Below, piece after piece: positions 59,001 to 64,000 of a DNA stretch of 64,000 bases. The position numbers and the translations under genes were made by a program. The notes under the pieces are model-generated. The model was not told the DNA's origin. It worked only from the letters and a program-made list of their open reading frames with translations, and did no database searches. Where the stretch lies: assembly GCA_034509495.1 (NCBI GenBank), contig CM067507.1:10085997-10149996 (forward strand), written 5' to 3'. This DNA is from Acestrorhynchus altus. Lineage: Eukaryota > Chordata > Actinopteri > Characiformes > Acestrorhynchidae. Within the stretch, counting starts at the first letter, position 1, and every line of letters starts with the position of its first letter.

Positions 59001-61685
59001 CTAGTTCTATGTTTCAATGGTGAATCTCCATTCTGAATGTTATGTACTTGATATAGGTCAGTATGTACTGTTAATTTCTCATCTAGGAAACAGACTTGAT
59101 ATGTATTTGTTTAGGGGTGGTGGTTCTACATTAGCCAAACAGGCCACAGGTGCCCACAGAGGCTGGTCAAGAGAAAGGACGTGGCTAATGAGAAAGGACA
59201 ATATCCAGACATCCATTGTTTTCATGTTATTCAATTTGTAAAAGTAACACCTCAAATCTAAAGTCTGGTCTACTCAATATCAGATCACTCAATTCAAACT
59301 GTCACTGTGAATGAAATGATAATCAGAAGCTCAATGTTTTGTCAAGTTCAATGAAACTTGGATTAGATATGATGAACACCTGCCACTCCTGCCACCCCTG
59401 AATGATATAATTATGTGCACAGCCCAATATTATCAGACAGAGGAGGCAGAGTCTGTATAATTTACCAAAATATTTTAGATATTAATCAGATACACTACAA
59501 CACCTTCACTTCCTTTGAAATTCTGGCTATTAATTAATTCAGCCATATAGAGCCCACTTTCATTAATTAATGTTTATAGACCTTCAGGGCCCTAATCAGA
59601 GTTCAGCGACTTTGCTGCACATGTAGCAGTGGTAAAGAAATAGTGATAAAGTAATCATTGTAGGAGATTTTAACATTCACTTTGAGAAGATAGACAATCT
59701 TTTAAAAAAAGGCGTTTTCCTCAATCCTAGACTCTGTAGGTATTATCCAGAATGTAACCGGGCCAACACACTACTGTAATAACACTCTGGATTTGGTTCT
59801 GACCCTGGTGTTGGCATAAATAAACATGCATGATTAGAGTGGAAATGGTGACTGACCAAGCTGGAAATATTCCACTCAGCTTGGAAGGACAACCTTAGTG
59901 AGTATAGAAGAGCCCTTACTAGGGGTCACTCAGATTATTTACCTTTGTTGATCAAAAAAAACATAAAAAATCCCAGAGTACTCTTCATGCGATCTCAAAA
60001 ATTCAGGCAGGTACTACATCTCAGATTCCATCAAATTTCACTAGTAATATCTTTATGGACTTTTTCAATCCTCAAAAAAGTCTCCAGATGCAATCCCATC
60101 AAATTTACTTGAAGAAGTGCTGCCAGCCATAAACAAACCTCTCTTAGCAATAGTAAACTCATCTCTTAGTTTAGGTCACACACCTAAAGCTTTTAAAGTA
60201 GCAGTTATTAAACCACGGATCAAGAAAGCAAATCTGGATCAGAGAGTACTGGATAATTACAGACCTATTTCTAATGTATCACATATCAACAAGAATCACA
60301 CATATGAAAATCTGGTTTCAGGCCTCATCATAGCACTGAGACAGCCTATGAGGTTTACAAATGATCTTCTTCTTGCCTCTGATCAAGGCTGTGTGTCCCT
60401 GCTTGTGCTGCTAGATTTAGATACAAAGGATCACACTATATCCACTGTTACACAGACAATCTTCTTGTTTTGGCAGCTCCAGTTAGGGGTCGCCACAGTG
60501 GATCATCTGCCTCCATCTTGCCCTATCTCCTGCCTCCTCTACTGTTACACCAACCATCACTATGTCCACCTTCACTACATCCATAAACCTTCTCTGAGGC
60601 CGTCCTCTTCTCCTTCTGCCCGGCAGCTCCATCTCCAAGATTCTTTGTCCAATAACACTTTTATACAGACAATACTCAACTTTAATCTAGGTTTATTGTC
60701 AGGCTTGGCTGATATATAAAGAAAATGGAGGACTGAATAAAAGATGTAAAATCTTGGATGTTCTAAATAGTGGTAAAACGGAGGTCCTGCTTTGGGTCCA
60801 AAAATGCAAGAAATTAATAATCACACTTAATGTTAAATAGGGCTGAGTTGCCCACCTACCATCACTAACTATGTACAAATTTACACAGACCCAAATTAGT
60901 TGCTACTGTTACTATTATGCCCACCAGTAGTTTGATCAGAGGAGGATGGGACCCCCCTTGTGAGCCTAGTTACTCCCAAGGTTTCTTCCTCCAGCCCTGA
61001 GAGAGTTTTTCCTTGCCACTGTCACCCTTTTATGGTTTATTTCTTATCCTTTTTTCGTGTGTTGCTAACCATTTTATTTATTTATTTTTATTTTCTGTAA
61101 AGCTGCTCTGTGACATCAATTATGAAAAGCGTAATGTGTTTTTTTTTATCTGGACATTGAAAATGGGAATGTGATTGGTCTTTCTCTTATAGTTGCCAAT
61201 TGTATTTGTGAATAATCTGACATGTTTTGCTTTCAGTTCCTGAAGCCCTACTCAGTGGGAGAACTTGCTTTAACTGTATCTACTATTGAGAATAAAATCT
61301 TGTCTGAACCATTTACAGGATTTAAAATTTAAACATTTAGGGTACTGTTTGCTGTATTAAAAGTATTTCTTGACTACACAGCATTCTGAGCAGAGATCCT
61401 CCACTTAAAGTAAAATATAATACAGCACTAGGCTTAATTCTCATCTGGGAAACCAACACTTGGTGCCAATAAAAACATAATAATATATAGACTTGTATTT
61501 TGTCCGTTCATCAATCATCTGCCGCTTATCCAGGGCCCAGGTTGAGGGGGGCAGCAGCCTAAGCAAAGAGTCCTAGACCTTCTTCTCCCCAGCCACCTAA
61601 AAGGCTAGTAGTAATGAATAAAAATTAACCACAAATTACACATACAGTCATGTAAAAAAGCTGATACCCCAGGGAAAACTTTGAC

Positions 61686-61720
<35 letters not shown>

Positions 61721-63121
61721 TTACAATGCCAAAAATGTGATTCAACTTTAGCACATCAGCTGCAAATGATTAGACCACTATTAAAGAGGAGGAGGCTGTT
61801 TCATTTAAATCTCTGAGATTATTTTGGTTTGCTCTTGATTGTTGAAATGAGTGGGAACAATGGGGAGCTCCAAAGAGGTCTCTGAGGCCATCAGAAAGAA
61901 GGTTATAGCAAACATCAGGCCAAAATTGAAGTCTGCCAGAGAACACCTAGACAAATACCAGGATTTCTGGAGTAATCTGCTTTGGACCTATTAATTGATT
62001 TATGTGTAAACAGTAACAGAACACATGTTCTGTACAAACCAACCACTGTATTTGAGTACAATAACCTCAAACCATCTGTGAAGCATGGAGGTGGAAGTAT
62101 CATGGTTTGGGGCTGTTTTGCTGCAGCAGGGCAAGGCGAACTCTCTATCACAGAAACCACAATGCAATCTTGATTGTATCAGAGGAGGCTTGAGGAGCAT
62201 GTAACACCATCTGTACAAAGATGAAAAACTGATGAAGGAAGGAGCAGGAAATTCTTTCTTCCAGTTGATGTTAGAAACAAGTAGGAAACATCTAATTGAC
62301 ATTATTTCATTCAAATAAGGAAACAACAGCATTGGGTGTTTTTCCTCACAAGAAAATTACATTTTTATTAATTACATTTTACAAATGATTTTTACTTCAC
62401 TTGTACATGTTTAATTTTATCACCTCCATCTCTCAATAGAGTTAAAATGAAGATCAAATGTTCATGTTTAAATATGGAAAAAGTCAAAGGTTTTCATAAA
62501 GTGTCCTAACTTTTTCACATGACTGTATATATTCTAATTTGTAACTATTATTATTATTGTTGTTGTTGCTGCTATTATTATTACTATCATTATCATCATT
62601 ATAATTATTATTGTTGTCATAGAAAATATTACTTCAGATGAATCCAACACCATTTCCTCAAATTTCTGCAACGCTATAGATTTTGAAGCCTCATGCTCAG
62701 TGTAGTGACACCAACTGGTAAAGGAGTGCAAATGAACACAAATGAAATATTCTCATATTCTCATATAATTTAGGGAATTCATGGCTGATGCAATATTTTG
62801 TCACATATCTTCTTAATGAAGTTGCACAAAAATCTTATTTAAATAAAATAAATATAAAAATATTTAAACATTTTTTCAATGGCAATTATTTCTTGTTGAT
62901 ACCAGTATGAATCTTATATCACGGTGCATGTGTAGTATAAGTGGGTCTGACCTGTATGATGGCATAATTCTTGTTCTCCCAGATCCTTTTTGCATATGAA
63001 CACTCTTTCTTGCTAAGTATGGATGGGTTAGGGGTGCCTCCATTCTGACGAGCTTCTCTCAGCTTAGTGACAAGACCCCACAAACGAGACTGCCAGCGGA
63101 GAACACCGGGGATAGCATCCG
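49805..63121 (-). CDS. lars2: lars2, mitochondrial leucyl-tRNA synthetase (3' part, last five coding exons)
   Basis: Join the minus-strand exons 63121-62952, 57541-57464, 56629-56518, 54141-54014 and 49984-49805. The phases agree and give about 221 C-terminal residues plus stop. The enzyme charges mitochondrial tRNA-Leu with leucine in the matrix. The visible part is the helical anticodon-binding domain (DAIPGVLRWQSRLWGLVTKL, then VTTHFTEDFLLNAAISRLMG, then APMAPHLASELWAG) and the small C-terminal domain ending SPRTALINFLVEE. The order and wording match the human LARS2 C-terminus closely, including the FTEDF, MAPH and SPRTALINFLV blocks. The Rossmann catalytic core, editing domain and KMSKS loop are in exons outside the window. 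The gene sits upstream of limd1 on the same strand, as in human. Two of its 3' splice sites are built from microsatellites. Confidence 0.94.
50080..51030. repeat. degenerate AT-rich minisatellite, about 20-21 bp unit
   Basis: Dozens of copies of a unit like GAATTATTCAGTAACTACTA, alternating with a variant ending AGAATCCACTA, over about 950 bp. The units diverge strongly from each other and no longer repeat exactly. Confidence 0.85.
51890..51928. repeat. (TG)n microsatellite with one CG interruption
   Basis: About 19 TG units, broken by one GCG. Confidence 0.95.
53474..53509. repeat. (CA)n microsatellite
   Basis: About 17 CA units in the lars2 last intron. Confidence 0.95.
54014..54141 (-). 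CDS. lars2: lars2 penultimate exon
   Basis: 128 nt, phase 1 to 0. It encodes (G)LSNVKNPLSSLLSGDGNVLQ and QPWPTVDPEYMQAPDTLEVT with VR. The WPxVDPE block matches human; the rest is more divergent. The donor is GTGAGA. The acceptor reads (CT)n TTTTTCAG: the polypyrimidine tract is a microsatellite of about 50 nt. Confidence 0.93.
54147..54197. repeat. (GA)n array forming the lars2 polypyrimidine tract
   Basis: About 25 AG units on the plus strand. The transcript reads (CU)n UUUUUCAG directly into the penultimate exon. Confidence 0.95.
54199..54450 (-). mobile_element. LINE 3' fragment next to a lars2 acceptor
   Basis: The plus strand reads the inverted tail (AAATC)n then AAAATGTATTTGTATAGCCC and the family 3' region with CAAGGCAAACTCCCTCAGAG. 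The sense strand is minus. It matches 35850-36050 and 60950-61140 inverted. Confidence 0.75.
55080..55470 (+). mobile_element. Tc1-like transposase remnant
   Basis: 55195-55300 reads IQHDDAASYKTNVISNWFHE (decayed QQDNAPCHKAK type), then VQSKDLNSTEHLLDG, a decayed SPDLNPIEHLW. It is short and broken, with no terminal repeats seen. Confidence 0.65.
55592..55680. repeat. (GT)n/(GA)n compound microsatellite
   Basis: Six GT units, then about 35 GA units with a few interruptions (GTGTGT and GC). Confidence 0.95.
56037..56096. repeat. (GT)n microsatellite
   Basis: About 29 GT units on the plus strand. Confidence 0.95.
56518..56629 (-). CDS. lars2: lars2 internal exon (MAPH block)
   Basis: 112 nt, phase 0 to 1. 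It encodes HASPRVVLHSVEFEQALACL followed by FVMVAPMAPHLASELWA and the first base of a Gly codon. The APxAPH...SExW motif is typical of class I synthetase anticodon-binding domains. The acceptor is TCACAG and the donor GTACGT. Confidence 0.93.
56630..57463 (-). other. lars2 intron
   Basis: Contains a degenerate Tc1 relic (56.74-57.29 kb) and otherwise nothing notable. Confidence 0.85.
56740..57290 (+). mobile_element. degenerate Tc1-like transposon
   Basis: Starts TTAGGACACCCCTACATTTA; the interior has TTATCTTGGTTTGCACTTGA near 56880, shared with the better preserved copy at 61.64-62.53 kb. No frame. Confidence 0.6.
57464..57541 (-). CDS. lars2: lars2 internal exon (FTEDF block)
   Basis: 78 nt, phase 0 to 0, encoding VTTHFTEDFLLNAAISRLMG and LTNTLS. 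This is nearly identical to human LARS2. The acceptor is CCACAG and the donor GTGAGT. Confidence 0.93.
57980..58050 (+). repeat. LINE-related segment duplicated at 59.1 kb
   Basis: GGGGTGGTGGTTCTACGTTG and GCCAAACAGGCCACAGGTAC recur at 59114-59152 with few changes. Confidence 0.65.
58491..58757. mobile_element. palindromic MITE with about 75-bp arms
   Basis: Starts TACAGTCCCTGACAGACGTT and ends with its near-exact inverse. The arms run about 75 nt (58491-58566 against 58757-58682) with only a few mismatches; the loop is about 115 nt. It has TA at both edges. Confidence 0.85.
59100..61145 (+). mobile_element. degenerate LINE, endonuclease to 3' tail
   Basis: The plus strand keeps an endonuclease relic: KVIIVGDFNIHFEKIDNL (59649-59702) and the later THYCNNTLDLVLTLV block (59769-59810). 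60117-60719 keeps an RT N-terminal region with NSSLSLGHTPKAFKVAVIKP and LDNYRPISNVS, then a disrupted palm. The 3' end includes GAGAGAGTTTTTCCTTGCCA and TAAAGCTGCTCTGTGACATC. Multiple stops, deletions and a nested repeat at 60465-60650 make it inactive. Confidence 0.75.
60465..60650. repeat. nested interspersed repeat inside a LINE
   Basis: TTAGGGGTCGCCACAGTGGA through TTCACTACATCCATAAACCT, shared with 43765-43965. It interrupts the LINE reverse-transcriptase region. Confidence 0.7.
61643..62527 (+). mobile_element. Tc1-like transposon, non-autonomous
   Basis: The ends ACAGTCATGTAAAAAAGCTG and AACTTTTTCACATGACTGTA are inverted. The interior encodes, at 62070-62150, VKHGGGSIMVWGCFAAAGQG, a well-kept Tc1 transposase block. 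The catalytic Asp and Glu blocks are deleted. Confidence 0.8.
61686..61720. repeat. (ATT)n microsatellite
   Basis: About 12 TTA units inside a Tc1 relic, at its left end. Confidence 0.9.
62952..63121 (-). CDS. lars2: lars2 internal exon (start of anticodon-binding domain)
   Basis: 170 nt entered in phase 1 (CG completes a Thr codon, as in human DVKT|DALPG) and left in phase 0. It encodes DAIPGVLRWQSRLWGLVTKL through ENKNYAIIQ. The donor is GTCAGA. The acceptor is a bare TG array ending TAG, with no conventional polypyrimidine tract. Confidence 0.92.

Positions 63122-63123
<2 letters not shown>

Positions 63124-63198
<75 letters not shown>
63124..63198. repeat. (CA)n array forming a lars2 acceptor
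   Basis: About 37 CA units. In the transcript it is (UG)n followed by UAG and the exon. Confidence 0.95.
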
Positions 63199-63201
<3 letters not shown>

Positions 63202-63565
63202 GGTCCAGCATGCCATGTCTATTGGTTTTAGCCTGAATTAACCATGATTAAAAAAGTGCCCTCCATAATGTTAAGGACAAATGTATATTTCTCTCTTTCT
63301 CAAATGTATATTATTTCCTTAATATTTATAAATGTAACATTTTAAACAATTCACATATGGTTAATGTTCCCAATATTCATCCCAACATGGAAAGAGTTTT
63401 GTCAAACTCTGTGTTGTTTTAAGGGTAAAAAATAACCCACACCACATTTAACTCCAGATAAACCCTCCTTACCGATCTTTTCTCAACATTCAAAAAGTGA
63501 AAAATAACCATTGTTTATATTTTCATGAAAGCTGTACACCTCCAGGGTATAAATACTGTCTAAGA

Positions 63566-63815
63566 CACACACACACACACACTCACACACACTCACTCAC
63601 ACTCACTCACACTCACTCACACTCACTCACACTCACTCACTCACACTCACTCACACTCACTCACACTCACACTCACTCACACTCACACTCACTCACACTC
63701 ACTCACACTCACACTCACACACACACACTCACACACACACACTCACACACACACACTCACACACACACACTCACACACACTCACACACACTCACACACAC
63801 TCACACACTCACTCC
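63566..63815. repeat. CACACT/CACTCA minisatellite
   Basis: About 250 bp of CA and CACT units in variable order (ACTCACTCAC, CACACACACT and similar). It gives a spurious 109-residue His/Thr-rich frame. Confidence 0.95.
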
Positions 63816-64000
63816 ACCCAGGGTAATTGAGAGCGTCTGCTGCAGTTGTGAAAGCTGTTCAGGGAGCTGCATCTGGTCCTAATCCAGGGTTTAAAACTCA
63901 ATTAAGCTATTTTATTTTACCTTTAGGACACGAGGTGTATACATAATATTAAGACAACATGAGGGGTAATATTCTTTTACATGCAATGTCTACTTGAAAT

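Larger units (their letters stand above)
57542..62951 (-). other. lars2 intron (5.4 kb)
   Basis: Contains a palindromic MITE (58.49 kb), a degenerate full-length LINE with a nested repeat (59.1-61.15 kb) and a Tc1 relic (61.64-62.53 kb). A LINE-related segment at 57.98-58.05 kb duplicates part of 59.10-59.19 kb. Confidence 0.85.
63122..64000 (-). other. lars2 intron, continuing past the window
   Basis: Begins with a CA array (63124-63198), then unremarkable sequence, then a CACTCA minisatellite (63566-63815). The next upstream exon is not in the window. Confidence 0.85.

Noticed and set aside
63497..63826. 109-residue His/Thr-rich frame
   Set aside because: It is a translation of the CACACT minisatellite.
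63820..63910. A further lars2 exon near the right edge
   Set aside because: The minus strand reads MQLPEQLSQLQQTL-like sequence with no match to the LARS2 region expected before DAIPG.

Overview
The window looks like nuclear DNA of a ray-finned (teleost) fish. It holds two split vertebrate genes with GT-AG introns, AT-rich intergenic DNA, many long dinucleotide microsatellites, and a large load of Tc1/mariner-like transposons and L2/Rex1-like LINEs of the kind common in fish. An ostariophysan host is possible but is only inferred from the repeat mix. Both genes lie on the minus strand, so they read from right to left.

Right part (49.8-63.1 kb): the last five coding exons of lars2, mitochondrial leucyl-tRNA synthetase. 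They encode the C-terminal anticodon-binding region; the catalytic HIGH and KMSKS exons lie beyond the right edge. Left part (1.58-33.3 kb): the complete coding sequence of limd1, a LIM-domain scaffold of the Ajuba/Zyxin family. It has eight exons and predicts 586 residues: a long Pro/Ser-rich pre-LIM region in exon 1 and three LIM domains spread over exons 2-8. All phases join cleanly. LARS2 and LIMD1 are also neighbours in the same order and orientation in human, so this is a conserved vertebrate gene pair; the two proteins have no known shared pathway.

Layout: 0-0.84 kb, a Tc1 relic cut by the window edge; 1.6-33.3 kb, limd1 with introns full of Tc1 relics, LINE pieces and MITEs (densest in intron 6, 6.8-13 kb); 33.3-33.85 kb, the presumed limd1 promoter and 5' UTR with two compound microsatellites; 33.9-49.8 kb, intergenic DNA with a foldback-ended element (35.7-38.05 kb) carrying a LINE fragment, an L2 element with a 607-residue open reverse-transcriptase frame (38.4-40.6 kb) and an inverted L2 piece, and several Tc1 copies; 49.8-63.1 kb, lars2 exons, with an AT-rich minisatellite, a palindromic MITE and a degenerate full-length LINE in its introns; 63.1-64 kb, intron with long CA and CACTCA arrays.

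I see no CRISPR, operon, phage, toxin or other unusual gene system, and no tRNA or rRNA gene. The most interesting signals concern repeats next to splice sites. One lars2 3' splice site is a pure TG array ending in TAG. Another uses a CT microsatellite as its polypyrimidine tract, with a LINE 3' end just upstream. limd1 exon 2 is followed by a long TG array, and limd1 exon 3 is bracketed by two inverted copies of an LTR-like repeat.
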